From NCBI RefSeq assembly GCF_905147365.1, contig NC_056423.1:12194501-12258500 (forward strand): a stretch of 64,000 nt of DNA. The letters run 5' to 3'. The notes under the pieces were generated by a model. That model was not told the DNA's origin. It searched no databases and saw nothing but the letters and a program-made list of their open reading frames with translations. Each line of letters opens with the position of its first letter. Positions within the stretch are counted from its first letter, which is position 1. The DNA is from Aricia agestis (Eukaryota > Arthropoda > Insecta > Lepidoptera > Lycaenidae). Shown piece by piece: positions 1 to 12,105 of the stretch. Both the position numbers and the translations under genes were made by a program.

Positions 1-848
1 TAAACAAAAGGAAATAGGTACAAACTAAACCAACCTGTCGCATCTACGTAATCTACTCTTCCACCAATTCGGTAACTACTATATCGGTAATCCTGCCGCC
101 GTCTGAGTGGGCACGCATCTGTAGCTCCTCTTGTGAAGCACGTTGATAAGCGGAATGGATGTGGTGCATCGATATTTTGAAAGCTCTCAAGATTATGTGA
201 ACAATTGAATTTGGTGCTTACTTTTGTACCAGATAATCTAAAATATAAAAATAAGTCGGGTTTTCCTTCCCGACGCTATAACGCCAGAACGCACGAACCG
301 ATTTCCACGGTTTTGCATTTGTTGGAAAGGTCTCGGGCTCCGTGAGGTCTATAGAAAAAAATATCTGAAAAAACTTCAAGAGACAAGCAGGAAAACAGGG
401 AAAATCATTTTATGGCAAAACAATGTTTGCCGGGACAGCTAATAATTATATATGGACGATTAACTAATTTTGTCGCTTACTCTACATTTTTCGGGGGAAA
501 AGTAAAAACGATCATATTATTAGTCCTTTTCTGAGTTACAAAGAATCTCCATTATTATCAGAGATTCAAGTGTAAAAAGCAAAAGGTAACAGAGACATAC
601 TGAAAACAAGACAGTATGGATTCTCTATCTAATAACTGGGTTCATTGAACTACAGGATGGTACAGCATGATACAGTTTGTATAATTGCATTTACCCCATT
701 TTAGAAACACGCTATGGGTAGTAGTTTAGACTTTAGAGTCGTCGCCGTCAGTTACAAAAATTTGTCGTTTATCGCGAAGAAATCGTACATTTTTCCGGTA
801 TTTGTTAATCTCACTAAAATTCGAGAACGGCTGAACCGATTTGGCTGA
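1..848. other. Gene-free AT-rich sequence
   Basis: No coding region is supported; the longest open frames are short and show no recognisable domain. Around 800-848 there is wording typical of degenerate lepidopteran repeats (an 'aaaattcgagaacggctgaaccgatttgg'-like tract, given here only as a general resemblance), directly abutting the retroposon that follows. Probably old repeat-derived intergenic or intronic DNA. Confidence 0.5.
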
Positions 849-1188
849 TTTTTTTTTATGAAAGAAGGGAGCAAACGAGCAAACGGGTCACCTGATGGAA
901 AGCAACTTCCGTCGCCCATGGACACTCGCAGCATCAACAGAGCTGCAGGTGCGTTGCCGGCCTTTTAAGGGGGAATAGGGTAATAGGGGAGGGTAGGGAT
1001 GGGAAGGGAAGGGAATAGCGGAGGATAGGGAAGGGAATTGGGCCTCCGGTAAACTCACTCACTCGGCGAAACACAGCGCAAGCGCTGTTTCACGCCGGTT
1101 TTCTGTGAGAACGTGGTATTTCTCCGGTCGAGCCGGCCCATTCGTCGAAGCATGGCTCTCCCACGTGTCGAAGCATGGCTCTCCCATG
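849..1188 (-). mobile_element. GC-rich SINE-like retroposon, copy 1 (full length)
   Basis: Reads in reverse: the + strand starts with the poly-T complement of a poly(A) tail and finishes at the family 5' end (CTCTCCCACG on +). Landmarks shared with the other copies are CAAACGAGCAAACGGGTCAC, CCCATGGACACTCGC, GCCGGCCTTTTAA, a G/A/T-rich GGGAAGGGAATAGG tract and AAACTCACTCACTCGGCG. The 5' terminal 23 bases (TCGAAGCATGGCTCTCCCA type) are duplicated in tandem here. No protein is encoded; open frames crossing it are repeat-driven. Confidence 0.85.
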
Positions 1189-1384
1189 GATTTTAGTCTT
1201 CACTTATTCGCGGAGGTTCAGAAAAGGTTTATATGAGGAGGGAAGTGATACGAAGTTCACCCGGTCACACAGTACATTTAGATATAACATAAGTAAGACC
1301 TACGTCATTAATTTAGAATAATAAATGTCAATTCAATGTTGTTCCTAATTTATTCTATCGGCTTGGTTTGATATTATATCAAAC

Positions 1385-1673
1385 ATTGGTCGTGTTATAA
1401 CCATAAAGTTAATATACCTAGCGGAATAGAGCAACAGTCTCGAGCTGTTAAACGAAATACACTTACACATGCACGATTGAACATGATTTGTATGAGATTA
1501 AATTGTCAACGCGCGGCACGTGCCGACTAGACGTCAAAAAAAGAGTGCTGCTGTCATGTATCACACGTCTCTTTTTACCACGCAGTATTACTGACAGTGA
1601 CATCTCTCTTGGTCAGGCCTTTGTTTCTCTATTCCGCTAGGTATATTCACTTTATGGTTATAACACGACCAAT
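1385..1673. mobile_element. MITE with about 50-bp terminal inverted repeats
   Basis: The left end (ATTGGTCGTGTTATAACCAT, running on to GCGGAATAGAG) is repeated as its reverse complement at the right end (CTCTATTCCGC to ATAACACGACCAAT). About 290 bp in all, no open frame of interest, no clear target-site duplication. Superfamily not determined. Confidence 0.75.
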
Positions 1674-1689
1674 TTACGTAGGTCCGCAA

Positions 1690-1766
1690 TCTGCCCATAA
1701 ATCAACCTAGTCTGATAGTAGTCTTATATTAAGACTACTATCAGACTAAGTTGATTTATGGGCAGA
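1690..1766. repeat. Near-perfect hairpin, about 37-bp arms
   Basis: The arms beginning CTGCCCATAAATCAAC and ending GTTGATTTATGGGCAG pair along their whole length with one mismatch around a 3-base loop. It follows a MITE by about 17 bp. It could be a foldback MITE or the remnant of one; the tiny loop argues against a normal miRNA precursor. Confidence 0.75.
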
Positions 1767-3094
1767 ATCTCTGAACAAGCATAAGCTAACCATGACAATG
1801 GATGGAGTTGTTTTTAGTGTCATATTAATATTTCATAATGGTGATCACCTGCAGTTTTTCAATAAGATGATCGTACCTACAATGATTGTGATTCATGAGT
1901 AATTCTATTGTATCGATTAATTATTCGTTGTTGTGTCGTCAGCGGTGACGTCATTGCAACTATCAGTCAAACGGAAGGTTTTATATCATATATGATTAGA
2001 AAAAGTTTTTCGTGTGAACTGTTTCTAAACCCGGATTATTCCCAGCCGGAGAAATCACCAAGAAATATTTTAATAGAGCTTTTGAATAATACTATAAATT
2101 GGTGTTGGAAATTCTAACGTGCGTCAAGGTAGAGCAAAAGTCCTCCTGAATATAATTTTGAGTAGGAAACTCTGTTGGCATAATGTACGGTGTCAGAGGT
2201 ATTACAGACTGCACCTGACACACTCATATGCATATTGCAGGTTAATCAAGCATATAATTATAGAATATGTAATTGTGGTTAGTGTGCGGCTACGCTGCTC
2301 CAGTTAATTGCGCTATCAAAGAAAAACGCAACGCCGCATTTGCGTTGCTTTGACGCCCGATAACTACATTAAACAGGCCAACGCGTCATTCCTCCTATTT
2401 TGTCTCCTGTCTGTAGTTTGTTCGAAACATGGGATGCGACGTCGCATTTAAAAATATGTAGCATATTATTATCATCGACGAATGAATTATTGCCTCTTTC
2501 TCAATTTTGCGACTTTTTATTACGTATAAATTGTACAAATGACATAATTTAGGACTTCAGAAGATAAGGTAAAAATAATCTTAAAATGTAAAAAAAAACT
2601 TCATTTTAGTTAATAAAAATGCTAACTGTAAACTTTTTCACATTGTCGCTTCATAATCGATATCATAAAATATGTATAATATGTACAACGTTGGAACGTC
2701 GCACCGCGGTCCGCGATGCAGCTTAGCACTGTGGCCTTCTTTAATCAGGTTAATAGTATGTTACAGTTATTCTGTGTGGTATTTCGTGTGTATACGCTAG
2801 TTGTGTCAAGGGTCACATACACGAAGTGGCGATAATATGCACTGTCAATATTGTCTTACGGTCAGCATGGTTATCACCTGATGGTGGAATCACAAAAGAC
2901 ATAATATCTTCAGTGATTTTGCGAAGCTTGCGGGCTACTGAGGTATTAACAGAAGTTATTTTATAGCCTTGTTTATTCTTTTATTTCACTTACTAGCATT
3001 AATTTTCTCTAAATAAAGTTAATAAAGTTACATTTTGTGTAACATTTCTAAAGTCAATTAACTACTACGATCTGATTTAATATTGTAAACCTAA
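1767..3094. other. Gene-free intergenic stretch
   Basis: I see no supported gene. Several open frames of 60-70 codons have no recognisable domain or codon pattern. The stretch around 2690-2830 is locally less AT-rich but I recognise nothing in it. Confidence 0.45.
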
Positions 3095-3152
3095 AGTGGT
3101 CGCTAATGACCTTGATGTTTGAGCGACCTAAAATAAATAAATAAATAAAAAA
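3095..3152 (+). repeat. LINE-type 3' tail with (AAAT)n-like end
   Basis: The stretch GACCTTGATGTTTGAGCGAC followed by TAAAATAAATAAATAAATAA looks like the 3' end of a non-LTR retrotransposon that ends in a short tandem AAAT tract. No open frame is attached, so this is a 5'-truncated copy. Confidence 0.45.
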
Positions 3153-3339
3153 AAGTTACATTTTGAATGTCTATCTCGAAAAAGTAGAGTCTCGTCTCTG
3201 TTTTAAGTTTTAACTAACTTCGAGATATTATACATTTTAAATTTGGCAGCTAGGTAAGGCTGTGTAGAGTGTATTCGTCTATGATTGCCCATGGACCATG
3301 GTTGATGTCGATTGTGCATAGTACAATCTTTGCAAGTGT

Positions 3340-3485
3340 GGTGGCAATCAAATTTGTGCGAGTTTCGTACGTCGGTTTTCTCGGCGGGTTAGTACCCGAA
3401 CCGGTGGTAGAAATTAGAATCATCACGTAGACTTTCTAAAAATGTTATTCAAATTTGCTCATAAATAGAGCAATTTTTTTATTGT
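3340..3485 (+). mobile_element. LINE 3'-UTR fragment
   Basis: Contains the segment around CGGTTTTCTCGGCGGGTTAG and CCCGAACCGGTGGTAG, which also occurs in the 3' end of the truncated LINE at 46.38-46.54 kb. Shared order and wording of the two copies support a common 3'-UTR. Confidence 0.6.
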
Positions 3486-3828
3486 AATCATGTTTTTTCA
3501 TAGACGTGGAGAGGGACTTTTTGTTCTATGTTCTCCATGGTGGCAATCGCTTACCGCCGGTAAGTCATGTGTCATTAAACAAGGTATGACCTTAATATTA
3601 TCTTTCCCACGATCTCGTAACATATCGACACTTATATGTTGTTACTGTCACTTTCCGCGCGCGATTTGTTTGTTCAGTGTGAAAGCTACAGTATTTGTAG
3701 TAGAGTATTTATTTACAAATAATAAATATTATCAAGTTGGTTTTGTTAATTGTAATGTTGTCAATCAAATTAAAAAGTAGCTTTAGAAACGTATAATTTA
3801 TCCATACTAACTTTATGTGTACAGTGTA

Positions 3829-4126
3829 CATGGGCGTACCCGGGTTCTGGGCCAGGGGGGCAAATCAGATTTTATATAAGATAGGTGTTATATAAAGAAT
3901 AAAAAATTATATACATATCATATACATATACATTGTCTATTTTACAGTAATTTTCGAGGGTCTTCGGCAATTCGATCTATTACGTCTTCTGTGAAAGAAT
4001 CGCTCATATCTTTTATAAATTATAAGTGTTCTCTGAAAGTACTAGGTATTTTTTTCGATAAAAGTACTAGATAAGATACTTAGTAGGGACGTCAAAATGA
4101 TCCAGGGGGATCTTGGTACGCCCATG
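3829..4126. mobile_element. MITE with CATGGGCGTACC ends and 8-bp TSD
   Basis: 298-bp element with exact 12-bp terminal inverted repeats CATGGGCGTACC/GGTACGCCCATG, flanked by the direct repeat ACAGTGTA at 3821-3828 and 4127-4134. A second member lies at 46997-47221. The 8-bp duplication fits hAT or a related superfamily, though the terminal bases are not the usual hAT CAG. Confidence 0.85.
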
Positions 4127-4285
4127 ACAGTGTATCTGTTACATCTTCACGCTAAATTATATTTTAAAGACTTCCTGAGAATGGATCCTTGTAAAAGACG
4201 CATTTCAATGACTTCCGGCAAACAGTTGGACTATTCTACTAAATGATTTCGATATGGTTTCGATGCAGCCTCGTTAATAAAATAA

Positions 4286-4339
4286 AAAATTACAGTTGAA
4301 ATATTGTTTTAAGGATATTTCAACTGTAATTTTTTATTG
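4286..4339. repeat. Hairpin, about 20-bp arms
   Basis: AAAAAATTACAGTTGAAATA is followed after about 12 bases by its reverse complement TATTTCAACTGTAATTTTTT. Probably a short foldback or MITE remnant. Confidence 0.7.
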
Positions 4340-4481
4340 TTTTAAGGATCCTTAACATTAAGGTCCATATACACTAACGTAACAGCTAAAGGGTCATACC
4401 TAATATTATGGCAATGATTTATGTTATAGTTAGTGCTAGTTACCCATATGTAACATTTGCAAAAGTGACATAAGGGAGATG

Positions 4482-5001
4482 GGCAGGGCCCCCGTAAGGG
4501 CTACTGGCGCCTGTGTGCAAAAAAAGGATTTTGGCGCCCCTTAAGACAAATTTTTTGGGACCTTGGTTTTGGCGCCCCTAGAGGATGGCGCCCGTGTGCA
4601 TAGCACACATTTATACGTGGGAGAGCCATGCTTCGGCACGAATGGGCCGGCTCGACCGGATAAATACCACGTTCTCACAGAAAACTGGCGTGAAACAGCG
4701 CTTGCGCTGTGTTTCGCCGAGTGAGTGAGTTTACCGGAGGCCCAATCCCCTAACCCCTACCATATTCCCTTCCCTACCCTCAACTATTCCCTTCCCTTCC
4801 CTTCCCTACCCTCCCCTATTACCCTATTCCCTCTTAAAAGGCCGGCAACGCACTTGCAGCTCTTCTGATGCTGCGAGTGTCCATGGGCGACGGAAGTTGC
4901 TTTCCATCAGGTGACCCGTTTGCTCGTTTGTCCCCTTATTTCATAAAAAAAAAAAAAAAAAAGCACACATTGCACATATGGTAGCGGGGGCCCTGTCAGA
5001 T
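4482..5001. mobile_element. Older repeat interrupted by a retroposon
   Basis: Ends GGCAGGGCCCCCG and CGGGGGCCCTGTC are inverted copies; between them are several GGCGCCCC-containing segments. The retroposon at 4615-4961 sits inside, duplicating the host sequence AGCACACATT. The outer unit is therefore older. Its identity is not known to me. Confidence 0.55.
4615..4961 (+). mobile_element. GC-rich SINE-like retroposon, copy 2 (full length)
   Basis: Starts ACGTGGGAGAGCCATGCTTC and ends in CCCTTATTTCAT plus an A-tract. The target-site duplication AGCACACATT occurs at 4602-4611 and 4962-4971, directly bounding the unit. This copy defines both ends of the family and, with the A-tail, supports retroposition. 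Confidence 0.9.
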
Positions 5002-5561
5002 GGGTATGTTTTTGTGACCAATGTCGATTAAAATTGCTCGTCTAGGGGTCGGCTGAAAGTTGTTTATTATTATTGAACTTAGTAGAATATTGAACAAGAC
5101 CGGCTGTCCATTATTCAATATTGTCCCGCGGAGAAAGTCCACTTGACCCGGGGTCAGCGCTGTTTGTTTTTCCCGTAGTGGGAAATCGTGTGGGGACCAT
5201 TTGAGAACTTACCTCAAGAGCTCTTTTAATTGCTAGCTATAATTTACAAGACAGCCTCTATGGGGGCTAGGTAGAGTTTAATGAAATCACATTTTATTAA
5301 AACAATTAATATAATACAAGTTGCCAAGTACATGTAAAGTTCAAATAGCACATTAGCAGGATCGAGGCACATAAAATGTCAGTATTAAAATATTTTCTCT
5401 CTTTCTTTTGATGACTTAAGGACATTTCTATTGTCGACTTCCCGTCATGTGTGCTATGAAACAAAAAGTATCCAAATCGGGCTAGGAGCTAGGAAATATA
5501 GATATCGGTTGCAACTTACAATCACACATTAATCTTATACCTATCTTTAAACAAGCAATTC

Positions 5562-5876
5562 TTTTTTTTTTTTTTTTTAATGAAATAAGGGGGCAAACGA
5601 GCAAACGGGTCACCTGATGGAAAGCAACTTCCGTCGCCCATGGACACTCGCAGCATCAGAAGAGCTGCAAGTGCGTTGCCGGCCTTTTGAGAGGGAATAG
5701 GGTAATAGGGGAGGGTAGGGAAGGGAATAGGGTAGGGGTTAGGGGATTGGGCCTCCGGTAAACTCACTCACTCGGCGAAACACAGCGCAAGCGCTGTTTC
5801 ACGCCGGTTTTCTGTGAGAACGTGGTATTTATCCGGTCGAGCCGGCCCATTCGTGCCGAAGCATGGCTCTCCCACG
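5562..5876 (-). mobile_element. GC-rich SINE-like retroposon, copy 3 (full length)
   Basis: Poly-T start on the + strand, then the same ordered landmarks as the other copies and the family 5' end CTCTCCCACG at 5867-5876. It abuts another repeat that begins immediately after it. Confidence 0.88.
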
Positions 5877-5877
5877 T

Positions 5878-6195
5878 ATAAATCTTGTATATATTTGTAT
5901 ATATATAATTGGAATCTCGGAATCGGCTCCAACGATTTTCATGAAATTTAGTATATAGGGGGTTTCGGGGGCGATAAATCGATCTAGCTAGGAATCATTT
6001 TCAGAAAATGTCTTTTTATTCGTGTTTTATCGATAATCGATAAACTGAAAAATATGACTCATCCTGACATCTATTGGCGAATAATAATACTATTTTGCGA
6101 GCAACTAATTGTTTTAACGACCAGCAGATGGCGTTATTAAGTAACACGAAGTCAATGAGTGTTTGCTATACCGAGCAAAGCTCGGTCATCAAGGT
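5878..6195 (+). repeat. Interspersed repeat with a second copy in the formin gene
   Basis: The block from the ATATATAATTGGAATCTCGG segment through GGGTTTCGGGGGCGATAAAT, TATCGATAATCGATAAACTG and GACCAGCAGATGGCG is found in reverse orientation at 39116-39424 inside a formin intron. No coding content. Family not identified. Confidence 0.75.
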
Positions 6196-7800
6196 ACTTA
6201 AACTTAACCGACATTTATTGGATTCCTATTTTTTAAATCTTTTGAGGGTTACCATTGTGAATTCACTCACGAAGGTTTTAAGAACAGTCATTATGAATAA
6301 GAGTTAAAAGATGTTATTCTATAGGACGCATTAGGCCCTACAAGTAGTGTGAATGACACAGGGTGCGGCGTCATTGTCGGCGATCACGCGTCACTGCGCG
6401 TCATTGTGTCACTTGACCGCCGGTGTGCACACGCCCTTATATAGGGATGACACAACTGTTAATAGTTAATTTTTTTGAAAACGAAATTTTAGTTTTTCGT
6501 TTAGCTTAAAAAGTAATGGTTATTATTTAGTTTTGATGAATCATACAGATCTATATTGTCTTACGACCTTTTTACACTACTTAAAAATATATTAACGCAA
6601 ACTAATAAGGTAACCGTTTTGTTTGGTGTTGCAATAACAATAGGGAAGAAAGTGACAGATCCATGTTTACGTTTAGTTTAGAAGTTAATTCTAAAAACCT
6701 TTTCAAAAGTCGTATAGTAAACCTTGGAGAAATAATGGAAAAAACACGGCACGGCATATCTTTCAGCATTTGTTCAGCGGTTTGGGCGTGAAGAGGTGAC
6801 AGACACACTTTCGTTGTATTTATAACATTGCAGCATTGGTATGGAATATGGAAATGGATTTTGTGACAACCCTGCGTCACAGGGAGTGTCACAGTGACGG
6901 CGCGTCACAGTTGACAGTGACGTTGACAATACGTCGCTCCATTGTTCGTGATTGATCGGTTTTTAATGGCGGAAAAGCTGTTTAGATTTATTTTACACCT
7001 AACTGGACCTTATGACGACGATGTAAGAGTTACTTTCTTAGGAACTTTATGTTCAAATAACATAGATCTAAATTGTATAAAGGGCCACAGAAATGTTTTG
7101 GTCTTGGACACTCTTGGACCTTGGTGTCGCGGGCAGCAACGAAATTTTTTTGGGTTAAAAAATAACGTTCTGCAAAATTAGAGATTTAAAGGTGTAAAAA
7201 ATTCACGACTTTGCACTACTTTGTAGAGGCTTTCTTTATCGTACTTAATTGGTGACAAAATTGTCTTTATCATCAACCATTCGCATTTTATTATACACTC
7301 TAACTCCTACAAAATACATGCTATTTTTCCGTAACACCATAGGAAATCTTGGGCTTAAAAGTACCGGGAAGTTACAGAATCAAAACAGGAAGCGATTATG
7401 AAACATTATAATATGATAGCAGATTAGATCCACAGGGTCAACGACCGCTTATCGTACTGATAAGCTCCAAAACTGCACTACTGACACCAAAAGTGTAAAT
7501 AACTTTCACATTTTACTGCCGAACTAAGAGAGTTAACTTTACTTTGATTTAAGTAATGAAGATTTTGACGTTATCCCTTACATTTTCTGTTTAAATTAAA
7601 GTTAAGTAATGATTAAATCTTGATGCAGCACTATATGAGTACATTGCTATTGCTGTAAATGCAAATGTATGGGATTTGGGATATAGTTGACATAGACATG
7701 ACACTTAAGTTTTTTGCTTAGACCTATTAACGAGTCTCACAACTGTAATTAAATTAAGATTTTTTTTGACATAAAAGCCCCATTAGCTTTGTCCACACTG
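6196..7800. other. Gene-free stretch, possibly a decayed DNA transposon
   Basis: No supported gene. GTCAC/GTGAC-rich segments at about 6360-6430 and 6870-6935 face each other across 450 bp that contains a 96-codon reverse frame with no domain I recognise. A decayed transposon with internal GTCAC motifs is possible but unproven. Confidence 0.35.
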
Positions 7801-7985
7801 TGCCTTTTTTTGTTCATCAAGGGCATGCGTTATAGTGCAGTAAATCGCACGTGAGGCATGCCCGCGACGCTATGCCACTTTTCTTTCCAACGCGGGTGGA
7901 TTTTGACGCATTCAATTATTGAATATGCCAAACGAAAGTTGAATAAAAAGATGATGACGATAAAATAAATTAATAAAAAATAAAA

Positions 7986-9418
7986 AAACCCGACTGCAAA
8001 AAATGTAAACTGAAAAGAACGAAACAAAACCTAATTCTGCCGGAGACATCGAATCCATGTGAACCCTGCACAGATTGTCTTCCTCCCGCACGCGCATTAT
8101 CGTAATATTTTAATTTCACCATCATTTCAAAACCAAATGTCCAATTTTATTCATTCAAAGACCAATTATTATCTACATAAACTGTACTTAGTGATGGAAT
8201 AATTTATTTTGGTAAGAATTAAAAGAATGAGTAAAATAAACGCGTTTAAATGTAGTCCAAAAAAATTCAAGATTTTTAAATAAAAAAAATGGTAATTGTG
8301 CTTCACTCGACATAGATACGTATAGTGTGTCGCGGACTTTTTTGTAGATATTTATAAGTTCTACAAATACTTAGAAAATTTTATGGTTCTATCTTTTATA
8401 GTTTAGGCAGCGTACGTAAAATAAGTAACTTTTCTGGTTGATTTTTACACCTGGCGTCCGAAGAACCCAAACATCTTACGGAACTCTTTTTTTTTCGAAA
8501 ATAAAATTCAGCCCATGTTCAGCAAAAATAATGTAGAATTCGAAACTACTGAACCAAATTTTTCAATGTGGTCCAGTAGTTTCGGAGCCAAACAAACAAA
8601 AAATCAAATCTTTCCACTTTATAATATTAGTGTAGATTTATCGTTCCATTTAATATTAAAACTACAAGTTATATATACATATTTAGAATCAGTGTTTAAA
8701 ATCCTATATTTTGATACCCCACTCGATATGCTTGGTAGAATTTTTATTTTTTTTACCTTACAATATGGCGTCAAACATCTGCCATTTTGTTTTTTTTTTT
8801 AAATGTCACCTATCTAAGAACACGTGGGTCATTAAGACAAATCTAACGATACCTCAATGGGGATTGTCCATTTTTTTTTAAATTTTGCTCATTACAAAAA
8901 TATTTCGAGGAATAAGGTCAGTGATCGTTTTTCTGTATATAAACGAAAAAAATACCCATTAGTTACTTATATTTTTGAACAAATATGTTTAACCTTAGTT
9001 TGACCTTCAATGGCGTTAAATTAGCAATAAATTCGATCAACATTACGTTTCGAACTTTTGGTAAGCTTCTCGTATCAGCTTTCACATAATGAGAACTTGG
9101 ATTTGACGAACCAGCCATTATAAAATATAAGATTGAAAGGAAATTTAAAACATACTGCAGAGGTCAGTTGGCCGCCGATGATGACGTCAGAGCGAAACTT
9201 TAAAAATTTATTGAGAAAAAACTAGCCAATGAATTTCAAAATTATTTAATTTATATTCCTAATACCCTATTTTAACGAAAAAAAAAATATAAAAAGTACA
9301 TGTGATTTTTTTTGGACAATGCCCATTTGAAAATCCGTTTAGCGGTTCTGGAGATACAAGGTAATAAAGACTATTACAAACATACACATAAACACATAAC
9401 CCTCCTGGCAGTCGGGTA
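7986..9418. mobile_element. 1.4-kb repeat bounded by ACCCGACTGC inverted ends
   Basis: The left end AACCCGACTGCAAAAA and right end GGCAGTCGGGT are inverted copies of a 10-bp core. The interior matches the general wording of a common lepidopteran repeat and has no intact open frame. Non-autonomous or decayed; superfamily not determined. Confidence 0.6.
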
Positions 9419-9756
9419 AAAATTGAAGATGAAATTGCATAGAGTGGACTTAGCTATTCATTATCTCTCAAACTCTTCATTAAATTGAAGCTGAATCATC
9501 ATTAAATGTATCTGAGCGCGGCCGTTAGCGTCAAACCTAACTTCCATCACGTTGAGAAAGCATAGGTTAGGCTAAAGGCCTAACCTTGATACAATTTTTC
9601 CTACAAAAAGCTATAAAATATCGATCTTTTCACCAAGGTTAGTGGGTTTCCGCAGTGGTCGATATAGGGTCGCAGAGGTAACTGTGTCAATTAAGCCATT
9701 ACACAGTTACATAATTTAGTAGCCACTGATGACTAATGACTATGTTTTCTTTATTT

Positions 9757-9793
9757 GTTTGACCTATAACATAGCCAGTGTTATAGGTCAAAC
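9757..9793. repeat. Short palindrome, 14-bp arms
   Basis: GTTTGACCTATAAC and GTTATAGGTCAAAC flank a 9-base loop. No other structure seen nearby. Confidence 0.7.
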
Positions 9794-10049
9794 TTAACTT
9801 ATTGTAACTTATATGTCAGTGTGACAATTGAAAAAAGGTTCCGCCACCAAAAAAATTCTAATTGTTTTTTGGTGGCCAAACTCTTTTCAAGTGAAATTTT
9901 TGACGGATCCCAAAAATAAAAGTGAGTGCATTCTTTAAAACGTATAGCCATTAGCCACCAATTCATAAATAAACATGAAGTAATAAAAACGTAGTTTTTG
10001 AATTCATAAAAAAAAATTGGACACTGATTGATAGCAGAAGTGTATTTTT

Positions 10050-10079
10050 CTTACTATTTATATACGAATATAAATAGTA

Positions 10080-10154
<75 letters not shown>
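10050..10154. repeat. (AT)36 microsatellite next to a small hairpin
   Basis: An uninterrupted dinucleotide tract of about 73 bases occupies 10082-10154. Just before it, CTTACTATTTATAT and ATATAAATAGTAAG form a hairpin with a 4-base loop. Two open frames of Tyr-Ile repeats crossing the tract are artefacts of the microsatellite. Confidence 0.95.
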
Positions 10155-10155
<1 letters not shown>

Positions 10156-11009
10156 GAAGTACAGCTTAATCTGTGCTTGTGTAAATAAAAGCCCCAGGGC
10201 TCCGCAAAGCCTTGTATTAGACTATTCAGAAATTTCAATTAGTAATTAGTAAGGATATAGTTAATTAGGTAGAAACCGGTCCTCTATCATCAAGGTCTCT
10301 CTATCGCTTCCGCGGAACCGTCAAAGTTATATGTCTTGAAGAAGGTCGGAATTCCACATATAATATAACACACAAGTCGTTCCGTGTGGCTTTGCGGGAA
10401 CCGTACATTTTCTCGTAAAAAAGAAGCCTTAGGGAGATCGCAGACGACAGACTTTTTGTGCGATCGAGTCTGCGGCTGCGAGGGATGGCTTGTGGCTTAT
10501 TAGCGCGTTCAAAAAACAACAAACTCTTCAGCTTTACATACAGCTAGTGCTGCGAGTATAACAAAACAAAGTGATAGAATTTTATGGTGTATGTGTCTCT
10601 TACATAGAGTTTACTGTAAAAGTAGCAGCGCTAAAAAAGAAAATACACACCCTCAACCTTTCTATGACTTAGTTCATATCATAAAGCATTATAAAACTAA
10701 CTTACTAATTATTATTGTTTGTTTCAGGTGCTCAAATGACAACAAGATAATAAGAGAACGTGAGTATTTTCCCTCAAGGGTAATACATATTTAAGATTTA
10801 CTACCTCAATACCTGTTCTGCAGTACATAATACACATATACATGGCGAGGACTATGTGTGGAATATGGTGACATCCATATACGGATAGTAACAAAAGTCT
10901 TTGTGACATTGTCATGACTTACATTCGTGCCATAAGGGCAGGCACACATTTGCGATAGAGCGTTTCGATTTATGGATATTTCCCATGTTTATTTACAAAG
11001 AAACTTATG
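10155..11009. other. Gene-free repeat-derived stretch
   Basis: Contains wording typical of degenerate lepidopteran repeats (GCGGGAACCGTACATTTT-like and the AACAAACTCTTCAGCTTTA tail near 10540). No supported gene. Confidence 0.45.
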
Positions 11010-11334
11010 ACGTGGGAGAGCCATGCTTCGGCACGAATGGGCCGGCTCGATCGGAGAGATACCACGTCCTCACAGAAAACCGGCGTGAAACAGCGCTTCC
11101 GCTGTGTTTCGCCGAGTAAGTGGGTTTACCGGAGGCCCAATCCCCTACCCTTTTCCTTTCCCTACCCTCCCCTATTTCCTTCCCTACCCTACCCTATTCC
11201 CTTCCCTACCCTCCCCTAGAAGGCCGGCAACGCACCTGCAGCTCTTCTGATGCTGCGAGTGTCCATGGGCGACGGAAGCTGCTTTCCATCAGGTGACCCG
11301 TTTGCTCGTTTGCCCCCTTATTCCATAAAAAAAA
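11010..11334 (+). mobile_element. GC-rich SINE-like retroposon, copy 4 (full length)
   Basis: Begins ACGTGGGAGAGCCATGCTTC and ends CCCTTATTCCAT plus an A-tract. The internal C/T-rich CCCTACCCTCCCCTA tract differs in length from the other copies. No clear target-site duplication. Confidence 0.88.
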
Positions 11335-11709
11335 TCGCCAGTTTCGAAAGCGAAGATAGAGGCGCTCCCGCATCATGATTCTTGAATAGATTGATAGATA
11401 TTATGTTGATAGACTTCACTAATACCTTCACAGTGAACTCTATTTAGGGGACACAATATACACACCCTAAAGTATTATTATTTACTTCTGTTACAGCCTG
11501 TATATTATAATATTAAGGTACTTTACATATTCTGTATGTAACAGTGGATCTTTTTATCATGAATGGCTTCTAGTGACCGAATCGAGCACTGGAATGTACT
11601 GGAATGCAATGCAGTGCATTCCAGTGTTCGTTTACTACATACGTCAGAACTCAGAAGTAATCCTCTGGATTGGAATAATATTATATACCCGCTTTTTTAT
11701 AAAAAGATA

Positions 11710-11937
11710 TAAGATAAGGGGGCAAACGAGCAAACGGGTCATCTGATGGTAAGCAATTACCGTCGCCCATGGACACTCGCAACATCAGAAGAGCTGCAGG
11801 TGCGTTGCCGGCCTTTTAAGAGGGAATAGGGGAGGGTAAGGAAGGGAATAGGGAAGGAAATAGGGTAGGGGATTGGGCCTCCGGTAAACTCACTCACTCG
11901 GCGAAACACAGCGCTAGCGCTGTTTCACGCCGGCTTT
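11710..11937 (-). mobile_element. GC-rich SINE-like retroposon, copy 5 (5'-truncated)
   Basis: Same landmarks as the full-length copies but stops after GCTGTTTCACGCCGGC, so about 70 bp of the 5' end is missing. Only 375 bp from copy 4, in opposite orientation. Confidence 0.85.
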
Positions 11938-12105
11938 TAGAGTAATATTGCATAGGCGTCTTAAAATCTAGCAATCAGACACTCAATCTTGGTGACCTAC
12001 CAATCTGGATGACTAACCGGAAGCGGGCACTTGGCTTACCGGATGTGACGATGACCTACGATAAGCTTAGGGCTGGGTAACGGTCACTATTGTGACAGTT
12101 ACCGT

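Noticed and set aside
6602..6892. 96-codon reverse-strand frame as a gene
   Set aside because: No recognisable domain, start context or splice partner; it lies in probable decayed transposon sequence.
9963..10249. Two open frames encoding Tyr-Ile repeats on both strands
   Set aside because: They are translations of the (AT)36 microsatellite; no coding signal outside it.
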